Positions 6,869 to 14,205 are shown, counted from the first letter of the stretch. The stretch: 18,871 bases of DNA from CAYXXN01 sp964469055 (GCA_964469055.1 CAYXXN010000041.1:1-18871); one strand, 5' to 3'. The notes: generated by a model from the letters alone, not told the origin. Translations and numbers: made by a program.

Positions 6869-9027
6869 GCGGTACTTCGCCGCGAGTCGATCCGCGCTTC
6901 CGGGTGGGGCTGGTACCCCCCGATCTCGTCTTCTTCCTCGCCGGGGAGGCGTCGCAGGTGGTGCGGGGCGAGCGTTGGGCGACGCTCGTGCCGGCGATCG
7001 ACGGGCGGCGTGACGCCGGGGAGATCGCCGACGCGACGGGGCTCGCCGTTTTCGAGGTCGAGCACGGGCTGGCAACCCTGGCCGCCCAGGGGCTGCTCGC
7101 CGGCTCCGGGGCGCAGGAGCCGGCCGCCCCTGCCGGCGGCGCGACTCTCCCACCTCCCACCCAAACTGCTCGAGTAAAGGGGGAGCCTTTCGCGATCGTG
7201 CCGCTCGGCGGCGTCGAGGCGGAGTCGCTGGCCGAGGCCCTCGCGGCGTCCGGGGTGGCAGACACCGGAGCGTCGCGTGCCCTGGTGCTCGTCGAGGATC
7301 ACCTTTCACCGGTCCTCGCCGCTTGGGACGAGGAGGCGCGAGCGTCCGGCCGCACGTGGTCGGCGGCCTCCGTCGTCGGGGACTCCCTTTGGCTCGGTCC
7401 TCTCTGCGGGCCGTCGGCGCCCGCTTGTCGCGCGTGCCTCGTCGTCGACCTCGCGCGCTCGCTCCCCGTGCTCGCGCTCTGGCATCGCCTAGCCGGCGCT
7501 TCGGTGGCTCCGGCGGCCCCGGTCTGGCCGGTTGCGGCCCTTGCCGATCGGATCGTTGGGGCACTCACCGACCGCGCGGCGCCGTGGCGCGAACATCTGC
7601 TTGCCATCGACCTCGTCACCGGCGGGGCAAGGCTCCACGCGGCGCGGCGTTACCGCGCCTGTCCGGTCTGCGGCGAGGGCGCGAGAGAGCCGCTTGCAAT
7701 CGCCTCCGTTCTCCTCACCTCACGCGATGTCGTCTTCTCCGCCGACGGCGGCTGGCGCAGCGCCGAGCCCGCCTCCGTCCGCGAGCGGCTTGCCGCGTTC
7801 GTCAGCCCGCTGACGGGTTGGGTGCACGACCTCGAGCCGCGGCCACTCGCTCCCGAGCTCGCGAGCCACGTCGCCGTAGCGACCTATCCCTACCCGGTGC
7901 CGTCGGAGCGCTTCGAAGACCTCGGCCGCCGGCCGCGGATCGCCGCCGCCGGCAAGGGCTTGACGTACGCTCAGGCCCAAGTCGGGGCTCTCGCCGAGGC
8001 CATCGAGCGCATCTGCGGGGTCTTCCGCGGTGACGAGCCATGGCGGTTCGCCAGGCAAGAAGATCTGGGTGAGGAGGCGATTGAGCCCAACTCGGTTCAG
8101 CTCTTCTCCGCGCGACAGCTCACCGCGGTCGAACGCGACGGCGACGGTCGGCACGCGCCGGTCGCGGTTTTCGAGCCATCCGACCCCATCGGCTGGAGTT
8201 CCCTCTGGTCGCTCTCGGCTGGACGCTGGCGCTTCGTGCCGACGACACTCTGCTACCACGCCTACCGGGGACCTGGACCGCGCTGCCCGGCCGACTCCAA
8301 CGGCTGCGCCGCGGGGTCGAACCGCGAGGAGGCGATCCTCCAAGGTCTGCTCGAGCTGATCGAGCGCGATCACGTGGCGATCTGGTGGCATCACCGGTTG
8401 CCGAGGCCGCCGTACGCGGTCTCGCGCCGTCTCGCCCCGAAACTCGAGAGCGCGATGGGGGCGCACGCCCAGGCGGGGCGTGAGCTCGCCCTGCTCGATC
8501 TCGCGGCTGACCTCGACGTCCCGGTCGCCGCCGCCGTGTCGCGGCCGAGCGCGGACGGTGACGTCCTGCTCGGTTTCGGCGCCCACCTCGATCCGGATCT
8601 AGCCGCCAGCCGCGCCTTGGCCGAGCTCCACCAGTTTTGGCCCGACAGCGGCGGTGCAAGTCGCGGGTGGGAGGCGCGGAGCGACCGCGCTTCGCGCCGA
8701 GGGCGGGGGCTCAGCGCTCAACCGTGGCTCGCTGCCTTTCCCTCGGCGCCGCGGGCCTCGATGCTCTCGGGGCCGTCTTGCACCGACTTGCGCGACGCCA
8801 TCGAGGACCTCGTCGCCCGGCTCGCGGAGCGCGGCATCGAGGTCCTCGTCCTCGACCAGACCCGCGACGGCTCGCCACTCGCCGTCGTCCGCGTGGTAGC
8901 GCCGGGGTTGCGGCCCTGGTGGCGGCGGCTGGCGCCCGGCAGGCTCTACGACGTCCCCCTGGCCCTGGGCTGGCTCGCGGCGCCGTCGAGCGAGGAAGAC
9001 CTGAACCCCGATCCCCTGGAGGCGTGA
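6802..9027 (+). CDS. Fused E1-like/YcaO azoline cyclodehydratase (TOMM SagC-SagD type)
   Basis: A RiPP cyclodehydratase that would use ATP to convert Cys/Ser/Thr of the precursor into azolines. The N-terminal part matches the ocin-ThiF-like leader-binding family: a peptide-recognition winged helix (around DPRFRVGLVPPDLVFFL) and paired CxxC motifs (codons at 7426/7435 and 7660/7669) that probably hold a structural zinc. The C-terminal YcaO domain has a GKGLTYAQAQ...EAIER ATP-site helix (from 7951) and a DSNGCAAGSNREEAILQG segment (from 8293) followed by ELIERD. Length fits fused SagC-D proteins. The C-terminus (NPDPLEA) is Pro-containing but not a full PxPxP motif. GTG 6802 is the first standard start but lacks a properly spaced ribosome site and overlaps the precursor by 67 nt. 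The homologous region begins near PRVDPRF, and CTG 6865, overlapping the precursor stop as CTGA, may be the real start. No dehydrogenase lies next to it. Confidence 0.9.
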   Translation: MGSRLREEQPEARQADDLQLLLSGTSPRVDPRFRVGLVPPDLVFFLAGEASQVVRGERWATLVPAIDGRRDAGEIADATGLAVFEVEHGLATLAAQGLLAGSGAQEPAAPAGGATLPPPTQTARVKGEPFAIVPLGGVEAESLAEALAASGVADTGASRALVLVEDHLSPVLAAWDEEARASGRTWSAASVVGDSLWLGPLCGPSAPACRACLVVDLARSLPVLALWHRLAGASVAPAAPVWPVAALADRIVGALTDRAAPWREHLLAIDLVTGGARLHAARRYRACPVCGEGAREPLAIASVLLTSRDVVFSADGGWRSAEPASVRERLAAFVSPLTGWVHDLEPRPLAPELASHVAVATYPYPVPSERFEDLGRRPRIAAAGKGLTYAQAQVGALAEAIERICGVFRGDEPWRFARQEDLGEEAIEPNSVQLFSARQLTAVERDGDGRHAPVAVFEPSDPIGWSSLWSLSAGRWRFVPTTLCYHAYRGPGPRCPADSNGCAAGSNREEAILQGLLELIERDHVAIWWHHRLPRPPYAVSRRLAPKLESAMGAHAQAGRELALLDLAADLDVPVAAAVSRPSADGDVLLGFGAHLDPDLAASRALAELHQFWPDSGGASRGWEARSDRASRRGRGLSAQPWLAAFPSAPRASMLSGPSCTDLRDAIEDLVARLAERGIEVLVLDQTRDGSPLAVVRVVAPGLRPWWRRLAPGRLYDVPLALGWLAAPSSEEDLNPDPLEA

Positions 9028-9028
9028 G

Positions 9029-10699
9029 GTGAGAGCAGCTCGGTTCGTTCCTCTGCCCGGTAGTGAGGCTCCGGCCCTCGCACCCCACCGCGTCGATCGG
9101 GCCGTCCCGACAGGGGAGCGCTCTCGCGTCACCCTCGTGCTGCGCCCGCGCGACGAGGCCACTCTGGCCGCGTGGGTCGCGACGCGCGCCACGCGGTTGC
9201 CGCACGAGCGCGGGCGGGCGTCGGGTCTCGGCACGCTTCTCACGGCCGACGCGGCGGCGGTCGCGGCGGCCGGCGAGTTCGCCGCCGCCGCGGGCCTCGC
9301 CGTCGTCGCCGCGAGTGCCCGGCGGCGCCTCGTCGTGCTGGAGGGCACCTGGCGCGACCTCGAGCGCGCCTTCCAGGTCGACTGCGCCTGGCACCGGCAC
9401 GGCGAACGCGAGTTCCTCGCTCACTCCGGGCCCATCCACCTGCCGCGCGCGCTCGCCGGGCACGTGCTCGCCGTCGTCGGTCTCGACCAACGGCCCCTCG
9501 CCCGCCCGGGAGTCTGCGGCGGCCGTGCCGACGAGCGTCATCTGTCGCCATCGGCGGTGGCCAGGCTCTACGACTTCCCGCCCGACCTCGACGGCCGCGG
9601 CGAGCGGCTGGGGATCGTGCTCCTGGGCGGTGGCTTCCACGACGCCGACCTCGATGCCTTCTTCCGCCAGCTGCGGCTCGCTCGGCCGGCGATGCGCGTC
9701 AGGGGCGTCGACGGCGCCGCCAACGCCCCCGCCGACCCGGCGGCGATCCGCGACGCCCTCACCCGGGCCGGCATCGGCGGCCGGCCGCTCGCCGCGCTCG
9801 CCCACGCCACGCCGGCGGCCGAAGGCGGCGATGTGCACTGGACGATCGAGGCGACCCTCGACGTCGAGCTCGCCGGGGCGCTCGCCCCGGGGGCCGAGCT
9901 CCAGGTCGTCTTTGCGCCGCCGACCCTCCACGGCAAGGTCCACGCCTTCTCGCGCCTCCTCGCCGCGCGACCGCGTCCGGCGGTGATCTCGGCCTCCTGG
10001 GCCGGCTTCGAGTCTGCCTACCGCGATCAAGACGTGCGCGCCATGGAGTCGCTGTTCGTCGAGGCCGCGGCCAAGGACGTGACGCTGTGCTTCGCCTCCG
10101 GCGACGGCGGCGACGGCACGGCGACCTTCGGAGGCCCGTCCGACGCGCCGGCGGTTTTCTATCCGCCATCGAGCCCCCACGTCCTCGCCTGCGGCGGCAC
10201 GACGCTCGCAGCCGGCGGCGGCCGCGAGACGGTGTGGGCCGAAACGCTCGCCGGTCACGCCTTGGGCAGCGGCGGCGGCGTCTCGGGGCGCTTCGCTCGC
10301 CCCGACTGGCAAGACGCCGCCCCGGTGCCGCGGCGGCCACGAGGAGGCCAGGGCCGGGGGGTCCCCGACGTCGCGGCGAAGGCCGACATCCGCGGCGGCT
10401 ATCGCATCGTGGTGGGCGACGAGGAGGTGGGCATGGGCGGCACGAGCGCCGCCACGCCGCTCTGGGCGAGCCTCCTCGTGCGCATCAACCAGGCTCTGCG
10501 CCGGGCGGGCCACCCGCCGGCGGGCTACTTGACCCCCCTCCTCTACCGAAATGACATCGGCGGCGCCCTGCGCGACATCGTGGCGGGCGACAACGGCACC
10601 TACCACGCGGGCAAGGGCTGGGACGCCTGCACCGGCTGGGGAAGCCCAAGGGGCCGCGCGCTGCTCGAGGCGCTCCTGCCGCCGAAGCGGTCCCGCTGA
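9029..10699 (+). CDS. S53 sedolisin (kumamolisin-like) serine peptidase with prodomain
   Basis: A 556-residue sedolisin. Residues 1 to about 165 match the activation prodomain (VPLPGS start, GPIHLPRALAGHVLAVVGLD near its end). The catalytic domain has Glu274 and Asp278 in the EATLDVE motif, oxyanion Asp359 in FASGDGG, and nucleophile Ser473 in GMGGTSAATP. A C-terminal calcium site includes Asp516-Ile517 and Asp532 in AGKGWDACTGWGSP. All catalytic residues are present. No Sec signal peptide is visible. The GTG start at 9029 lies 1 nt after the cyclodehydratase stop with GGAGG 6 nt upstream, so the two are translationally coupled. S53 enzymes usually work at acid pH, often secreted, and self-process. 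Here the placement suggests leader removal from the Nif11 precursor, which is inference; it could instead be an unrelated protease. Confidence 0.93.
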   Translation: MRAARFVPLPGSEAPALAPHRVDRAVPTGERSRVTLVLRPRDEATLAAWVATRATRLPHERGRASGLGTLLTADAAAVAAAGEFAAAAGLAVVAASARRRLVVLEGTWRDLERAFQVDCAWHRHGEREFLAHSGPIHLPRALAGHVLAVVGLDQRPLARPGVCGGRADERHLSPSAVARLYDFPPDLDGRGERLGIVLLGGGFHDADLDAFFRQLRLARPAMRVRGVDGAANAPADPAAIRDALTRAGIGGRPLAALAHATPAAEGGDVHWTIEATLDVELAGALAPGAELQVVFAPPTLHGKVHAFSRLLAARPRPAVISASWAGFESAYRDQDVRAMESLFVEAAAKDVTLCFASGDGGDGTATFGGPSDAPAVFYPPSSPHVLACGGTTLAAGGGRETVWAETLAGHALGSGGGVSGRFARPDWQDAAPVPRRPRGGQGRGVPDVAAKADIRGGYRIVVGDEEVGMGGTSAATPLWASLLVRINQALRRAGHPPAGYLTPLLYRNDIGGALRDIVAGDNGTYHAGKGWDACTGWGSPRGRALLEALLPPKRSR

Positions 10700-10706
10700 G
10701 GCGGGC

Positions 10707-10721
10707 GGGAGGCGCGCTCCC
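10707..10721 (+). terminator. Weak hairpin after the S53 gene
   Basis: GGGAG and CTCCC flank a GCGCG loop just downstream of the S53 stop codon. The 5-bp stem has no T-rich tract after it, so it may only slow transcription or stabilise the mRNA 3' end. Confidence 0.2.
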
Positions 10722-10751
10722 CTCCGTCGCTGGGAGCACTTCGCGCTGCGC

Positions 10752-10757
10752 TATCTT
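10752..10757 (+). promoter_or_regulatory. Likely -10 box for the ATP-grasp gene
   Basis: TATCTT preceded by GC. The predicted +1, 8 nt past the hexamer, falls on the GTG at 10765. This placement argues for a leaderless start there and against the upstream TTG at 10756, which overlaps the box. Confidence 0.4.
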
Positions 10758-10764
10758 GCGCCGC

Positions 10765-11613
10765 GTGTTACCGCTGAGACTGGCTACCTGCCGGGTCAAG
10801 CCGGAAACCGATCCCGACGAGCTGCCGCTGGCTGCCGCCCTCGCCGAGCGCGGCATCGCGGCCCGATCGGCGGCCTGGGACGACCCGGCGGAGGCCTGGG
10901 ATGATCCCGCGCCCACGATCTTGCGCTCGACCTGGAACTACCATCTCCACCCGGAGCAGTTTCTTGCCTGGATCGAGCGCGTCGCCGCCGTGGCGCCGCT
11001 CTGGAACCCGCCCGAGGTCGTGCGCGCCAATTTTCACAAGCGCTACCTGCTCGAGCTCGCCGGCCGCGGCGTCGCCGTCGTGCCGACGATTCTCCTCGAG
11101 CGCGGGGCCGACGCCCGGCTCGCCGAGATCCTGGCCGAGCGCGGCTGGCGGGACGCGGTCGTCAAACCCGCCATCTCCTGCGCCTCGTTCGCCACGTTCG
11201 AGGTCGATGGCGATCACGTCGAGCCCGGCCAAGCGCATCTGGCGGCCCTCCTCGCCGAGCGCGACGTCCTCGTGCAGCCCTACGTCGAATCGGTGAGCGA
11301 CCACGGTGAGCGGTCGATGGTGTGGATCGCGGGCGAGTTCACGCACGCCGTGCGCAAGCGCCCGCGGTGGATGGGCGAGGACGAGGCGGTTTCGGCCGCC
11401 CTGCCCGTCTCTCCCGCCGAGCGCCGGCTGGCCGAGGCGGCCATCGCCCCGTGGCGCAACGCTCTCCTCTACGGCCGCGTCGACCTGGCGCTCGACGCCG
11501 CCGGCGAGCCGCAGGTCATGGAGCTCGAGCTGATGGAGCCCTCGCTCTACCTCCTCCAGCACCCGCCGGCCCTCGAACGCTTCGCCGACGCGATCAGCGA
11601 GCGCCTCGGTTGA
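10765..11613 (+). CDS. ATP-grasp family protein, DcsG-like
   Basis: A 282-residue protein of the ATP-grasp family related to DcsG of cycloserine biosynthesis and many unassigned homologues. Family-like segments are RSTWNYHLHPEQFLAW (from residue 54), LWNPPEVVRANFHKRYLLEL (79-98) and VVKPAIS with ATP-contacting Lys134. At the C-terminus, YGRVDLALD and QVMELELMEPSLYLL carry the Asp/Glu residues that bind metal-ATP. ATP-grasp enzymes join an acyl-phosphate to an amine or thiol, so a carboxylate-amine ligase is likely. No other cycloserine genes are here, so that pathway is not implied. The gene begins 65 nt after the S53 gene on the same strand, with its own promoter-like box. GTG 10765 is chosen from box spacing and from the expected start LRLATC; TTG 10756 is the alternative. 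It could modify the RiPP, but this is only contextual. Confidence 0.8.
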   Translation: MLPLRLATCRVKPETDPDELPLAAALAERGIAARSAAWDDPAEAWDDPAPTILRSTWNYHLHPEQFLAWIERVAAVAPLWNPPEVVRANFHKRYLLELAGRGVAVVPTILLERGADARLAEILAERGWRDAVVKPAISCASFATFEVDGDHVEPGQAHLAALLAERDVLVQPYVESVSDHGERSMVWIAGEFTHAVRKRPRWMGEDEAVSAALPVSPAERRLAEAAIAPWRNALLYGRVDLALDAAGEPQVMELELMEPSLYLLQHPPALERFADAISERLG

Positions 11614-11627
11614 GGCAGCGGCTCGGC

Positions 11628-11633
11628 TACACT
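11628..11633 (+). promoter_or_regulatory. Possible -10 box for the hydrolase-DinB-DUF72 operon
   Basis: TACACT preceded by GGC in the 42-nt gap after the ATP-grasp gene. A start near 11640 leaves a leader of about 16 nt with a GAGG ribosome site before ATG 11656. Confidence 0.35.
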
Positions 11634-11655
11634 GCCCGCGCCCCGCGAGGCGAGG

Positions 11656-12351
11656 ATGGCGAATTGGAGCAGCCGGGCGATCGAGATCCAAGTAGGGGAA
11701 GCTGGAACGGCGGTCTCGGCGCTGGTTCTCGAGCCGTCCGCGGCCGATGCCCTTCTGGTCCTCGCCCACGGCGCCGGGGCCGGCATGCGGCATCCGTTTC
11801 TCGAAGAGCTGGCGAGCCGGCTGGCCGAGCGGGCCGTGGCGACCTTGCGCTTTCAGTTCCCCTACATGGAACGCAACGAGCGACGACCTGACCCACCCCG
11901 CCTGCTCGCGGCGACGGTTCGCTCGGCGGTCGCCGCAGCGACCCGGCTGGCGCCCGGCCTACCCGTCTTCGCCGGCGGCAAGTCGCTCGGCGGGCGGATG
12001 TCGTCGAGGGCGGCGGCCGACGGCGGTCTGTTACCAGCACGCGGCATCGTCTTCTTCGGTTTCCCCCTCCACCCAGCGGGGGAACCGGCGATCACTCGGG
12101 CCGCGCACCTCGAGGGCGTCGAGCAGCCCATGCTCTTCCTCCAGGGCACCCGCGACGCCCTGGCGAACCTCGCCCTGCTCACGCCCATCTGCGAGCGACT
12201 CGCGCCCCGCACCCGTCTCCACGTAGTCGAGGGTGCCGATCATTCCTTTCGAGTGCTCAAGCGCTCCGGCCGGTCCGACGACGACGTGCTGACCGAGCTC
12301 GCGGACACCGCCGTTTCCTGGATCGACGAGATCCTGAGAGGAGAGCTATGA
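11656..12351 (+). CDS. Alpha/beta hydrolase (KANL3/Tex30-type, dienelactone hydrolase-like)
   Basis: A 231-residue cytoplasmic alpha/beta hydrolase. The sequence LVLAHGAGAGMRHPFL (from residue 34) gives the first strand and HGAGAG oxyanion loop. The nucleophile elbow is GGKSLGG with Ser110. The acid is probably Asp167 in QGTRDAL and the base His196 in GADHSF. It belongs to the small predicted-hydrolase family related to KANL3/Tex30 that is common in bacteria; the substrate is not known. ATG 11656 has GAGG 5 nt upstream. Its stop overlaps the next start as ATGA, so it heads a coupled three-gene unit with the DinB and DUF72 genes. Confidence 0.85.
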   Translation: MANWSSRAIEIQVGEAGTAVSALVLEPSAADALLVLAHGAGAGMRHPFLEELASRLAERAVATLRFQFPYMERNERRPDPPRLLAATVRSAVAAATRLAPGLPVFAGGKSLGGRMSSRAAADGGLLPARGIVFFGFPLHPAGEPAITRAAHLEGVEQPMLFLQGTRDALANLALLTPICERLAPRTRLHVVEGADHSFRVLKRSGRSDDDVLTELADTAVSWIDEILRGEL

Positions 12352-12821
12352 CCGAGATCGACCGCATCGCCGACCAGCTCGAACGCGCTCTCTACGGTGA
12401 GGCCTGGCACGGCCCGGCCTTGGCAGAGCTCTTGGCCGACCTCGAAGCCGAGGCGGCAGCGACGCGGCCGCTTCCCGGCGCGCACAGCATCTGGGAGATC
12501 GTGCTCCACGTCGATGCCTGGCACGGGGGGGTGGCGCGGCGGCTCGCCGGCGAGGAGGTGGATCTGGCGGATGCCGACGACTGGCCGCCGGTCACCGACA
12601 CCTCCGAGCGGGCCTGGCGGGCGGCGCGCGGCGCCCTGCGCGAGAGCCATCAGAAGCTGCTCGAGAGCGTCCGCGGCCTTCCCCCGGAGCGGCTCGACGA
12701 GGAAGCGCCGGGCAGCCGGTGGGATCTCTACCAGACCCTCCACGGCCTGGTGCAACACGACCTCTACCACGCGGGGCAGATCGCGCTGCTGAAGAAGCCG
12801 GGGTCGGCGAAGGGGAGATGA
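12348..12821 (+). CDS. DinB-superfamily protein
   Basis: A 157-residue four-helix-bundle protein of the DinB/YfiT superfamily. Likely metal-ligand histidines are in HSIWEIVLHVDAWH and in HGLVQHDLYHAGQI; this His-x3-His-type arrangement near the C-terminus is the family's hallmark. Members are metal-dependent thiol transferases (for example bacillithiol or mycothiol S-transferases) or DNA-damage-inducible proteins of unknown role. The ATG overlaps the hydrolase stop by 4 nt (ATGA) with GAGAGGAG upstream, and its own stop overlaps the DUF72 start in the same way. No substrate can be assigned. Confidence 0.88.
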   Translation: MTEIDRIADQLERALYGEAWHGPALAELLADLEAEAAATRPLPGAHSIWEIVLHVDAWHGGVARRLAGEEVDLADADDWPPVTDTSERAWRAARGALRESHQKLLESVRGLPPERLDEEAPGSRWDLYQTLHGLVQHDLYHAGQIALLKKPGSAKGR

Positions 12822-13534
12822 GCGCCGCCGAAACCCGATTCTTCGCCGGCACCAGCGGTTTTGCCTACGACGAATGGGCCGGCATCTTCTACCCCGAGGA
12901 TCTGCCGGCCCGCGAGCGGCTCTCCTACTACGCCTCGCGCCTGCCGGCGGTCGAGATCAACAACACCTTCTACCGCATGCCCAGGCCGCAGGTGCTCGAG
13001 GGCTGGGCCGCCCAGGTCCCCGCGAGCTTCCGCTTCGCGATCAAGGCGCCGCAGCGGATCACCCACCACAAGCGGCTCAAGGAGGCGGGCGAGGAGACCC
13101 GCTACTTCCTCTCGACCTTGAGCGCCCTCGGTGAGCGGCTGGGCTCGGTCCTCTTCCAGCTGCCACCCAACCTGAAGGGCGACGCCGACCGGCTCGCTTC
13201 CTTCCTCGAGCTCCTCCCGGCGGAGCTTCCCGCCGCCTTCGAGTTCCGTCATTCGTCCTGGTTCGATGAGCCACTCCTGGCGCGCCTGCGCGAACGGCGC
13301 CTCGCCCTCTGCCTCGCCGACACCGGCGGCGAGGGCGATCCGCCACTCGTCGCGACCGCCGACTGGGGCTACGTGCGGCTGCGCCGCGAGAGCTACACCG
13401 AGACCGATCTGGCGGCCTGGCGCGAGCGCTTGGGAAATCTCGGCTGGAGGCAGGCCTTCGTCTTCTTCAAGCACGAGGAGGCGGGCACGGGACCTCGCCT
13501 AGCCGGGCGGTTCCTCGGACTCGCCACTCCCTGA
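12818..13534 (+). CDS. DUF72 (YecE-like) TIM-barrel protein
   Basis: A 238-residue protein of the widespread DUF72 family. Hallmarks are GTSGFAYDEWAG near the N-terminus, YYASRLPAVEINNTFYR, FRFAIKAPQRITH, LGSVLFQLPPNL, the AFEFRHSSWF strand and a C-terminal VFFKHE segment. The fold is a TIM-type barrel; no reaction is established. The start is ATG 12818, overlapping the DinB stop (ATGA) with AGGGGAG just before it. The first ATG-started residues precede the conserved GTSGFAY by only a few positions, as expected. Its 3' end overlaps the convergent CnrX-like gene by 36 nt. Confidence 0.93.
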   Translation: MSAAETRFFAGTSGFAYDEWAGIFYPEDLPARERLSYYASRLPAVEINNTFYRMPRPQVLEGWAAQVPASFRFAIKAPQRITHHKRLKEAGEETRYFLSTLSALGERLGSVLFQLPPNLKGDADRLASFLELLPAELPAAFEFRHSSWFDEPLLARLRERRLALCLADTGGEGDPPLVATADWGYVRLRRESYTETDLAAWRERLGNLGWRQAFVFFKHEEAGTGPRLAGRFLGLATP

Positions 13535-13912
13535 GTGCCGGTGGCGACGGTGGCCGAAGTGGCCGAATGGCGGGTGGATGCGCCGGAAGCGCTCGCGCTG
13601 CTCGGGGGTGAGCACGGCTTCGATCTCCTCCACCGTGGCGGTGAAGCGCGTTTCGAACTCGGGCATCATCTCGCGCCGCAGCTCGAACATCTCCTGGTGG
13701 TGACGGTCGAGGATCGCCTCGATGCGCTCGGACTGCTCCCGGGTGAGATCGAGCCGGCGCTCCAGCCAGGCTCCGACCAACCCGAACTCGGGCGGGCCCG
13801 CTGGCGGGCCGAGCCGTCGGTCGAGGTGGACGACGTGCGTCCCCAGGGCTCCCACCACCGCGCCGAGCAGGAAGACTCCGAGGACCGTCGCAACCGCCGC
13901 CGCTCGCCTCAC
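13499..13912 (-). CDS. Membrane-anchored Spy/CpxP/CnrX-like metal or stress sensor
   Basis: A 137-residue protein with one N-terminal membrane helix (about residues 4-26) and a helical periplasmic part. Two LTxxQ motifs typical of the Spy/CpxP and metal-resistance (CnrX/NccX) families occur: LTREQ at 56-60 and LTPEQ at 101-105. A cluster His71-His72, Met75, Met82-Met83 lies between them, and the tail (113-126) is His-rich. This could bind metal ions, as CnrX does, but the exact ligands are unverified. The start is GTG 13912, overlapping the stop of the small upstream membrane protein as GTGA with GGAGG ahead; a longer frame upstream is rejected because it runs through that gene. It is third in the sigma operon, and its 3' end overlaps the DUF72 gene. 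Confidence 0.75.
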   Translation of the reverse strand: MRRAAAVATVLGVFLLGAVVGALGTHVVHLDRRLGPPAGPPEFGLVGAWLERRLDLTREQSERIEAILDRHHQEMFELRREMMPEFETRFTATVEEIEAVLTPEQRERFRRIHPPFGHFGHRRHRHSGSGESEEPPG

Positions 13913-14205
13913 TCCGCCTCCACGAGGCCGGCGACGACCCAGCTCCCGAGCGCCTCGACCGGATCGAGCGAAGATGCGGCTGCCGTCTGGCGCAGCGCCA
14001 GCCAGCCGAGCGCCAGGGCGAGCGCCAACCCCACCGGCAGCAGCCGGCCGGCCGCCCAACCCAGGGCGTCCGGCGGCCGCGCCGGCAGGCGCGCCACGAC
14101 GCGGCCGGCGAAGCCTGCGTCCGCCTCGATCCCGGCATGGCGCAGCCGCAGGGCGCGGCGGACTCGTTGCCAGCGTCGCTCGAGCTCGTCAGGCCGTTCG
14201 CGCAT
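13909..14205 (-). CDS. Small one-pass membrane protein, likely anti-sigma factor
   Basis: A 98-residue protein with a basic, helical cytoplasmic N-terminus (residues 1 to about 45), one membrane helix (about 53-72) and a short periplasmic tail. It lacks the HxxxCxxC zinc motif of ZAS anti-sigma factors. Size and topology resemble CnrY-type anti-sigma factors, and position decides the call: its ATG follows the sigma stop with no gap (TGA-ATG, strong GAGGAGGGG site), and it is itself coupled to the CnrX-like sensor by a 4-nt overlap. Sequence similarity to a named family is not recognisable to me, so the anti-sigma role is inferred. Confidence 0.68.
   Translation of the reverse strand: MRERPDELERRWQRVRRALRLRHAGIEADAGFAGRVVARLPARPPDALGWAAGRLLPVGLALALALGWLALRQTAAASSLDPVEALGSWVVAGLVEAE

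Noticed and set aside
8711..10606. Minus-strand open frame of 631 residues
   Set aside because: Antisense to the S53 peptidase and the end of the YcaO gene, both of which have intact catalytic motifs.
10765..11613. Reading the DcsG-like gene as evidence for a cycloserine pathway
   Set aside because: None of the other cycloserine genes is nearby and this ATP-grasp family is broad.
13913..14059. N-terminal extension of the CnrX-like gene to 14059
   Set aside because: It would run through the small membrane protein in another frame; GTG 13912 directly precedes the membrane helix and has a ribosome site.
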